Below, piece by piece: positions 24,836 to 24,922 of a DNA stretch of 24,922 nucleotides. A model generated the notes under the pieces. The model had not been told where the DNA came from and ran no database searches. It saw nothing but the letters and a program-made list of their open reading frames with translations. The position numbers were made by a program, and so were the translations under genes. The stretch is from Chara braunii. Lineage: Eukaryota; Streptophyta; Charophyceae; Charales; Characeae. How positions within the stretch are numbered: the first letter of the stretch is position 1; each line of letters starts with the position of its first letter. The stretch lies in NCBI GenBank assembly GCA_003427395.1, contig BFEA01000481.1:852945-877866 (forward strand), written 5' to 3'.

Positions 24836-24922
<87 letters not shown>
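24836..24922 (+). repeat. (CT)n microsatellite, continues past the window
   Basis: At least 43 uninterrupted CT units run to the last base. The true length is unknown. Confidence 0.95.

Overview
The window is nuclear eukaryotic DNA dominated by poly(A)-tailed LINE retrotransposons, with one recognisable host gene fragment near the right end. The U6-derived sequences have a GUCC-type 5' stem, and short TTTAGGG-type tracts occur twice. Both fit the green lineage better than animals or fungi. A thrombospondin type 1 (TSP1) exon would be unusual in a land plant, so a green or streptophyte alga is my best guess, not a proof. A few N bases (2383-2454, 17118) mark uncertain sequence.

Layout. 1-1200: simple repeats (GA-rich, GAT) and diverged duplications, ending in a perfect 14-bp hairpin followed by a tRNA T-arm look-alike. 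1471-2336 (-): C-terminal remnant of a LINE. 2352-8168 (-): a nearly complete L1-type LINE (ORF1, then an endonuclease-RT ORF2 with at least four stops and two frameshifts), flanked by a target-site duplication. 8190-11232 (-): an older, 5'-truncated LINE of a second subfamily with an internal tandem duplication. 11500-16670: no convincing protein gene, but an unusually dense run of different short inverted repeats, a diverged U6-like sequence, and tandem repeats. 16760-18780 (-): a nested retrotransposon stack in which one LINE 3' UTR was hit by another LINE, and the new junction was then hit by a U6 retropseudogene at the same nick position. 18424-18763: a 141-bp tandem repeat. 19935-20043: a long imperfect foldback resembling a miRNA precursor. 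20330-23404 (+): candidate exons of a multi-exon gene containing a TSP1 repeat, with LINE debris in its largest intron. 23390-24922: C/A-rich low complexity and a (CT)n microsatellite running off the window.

How the parts relate. The LINE copies fall into two subfamilies by their 3' UTRs. Each ends in a stem-loop just before poly(A) that is preserved in structure while its sequence changes. This fits a reverse-transcriptase recognition hairpin. The same machinery probably moved the U6 fragment. The hairpin-rich block at 11.5-16.7 kb is the least explained part of the window.
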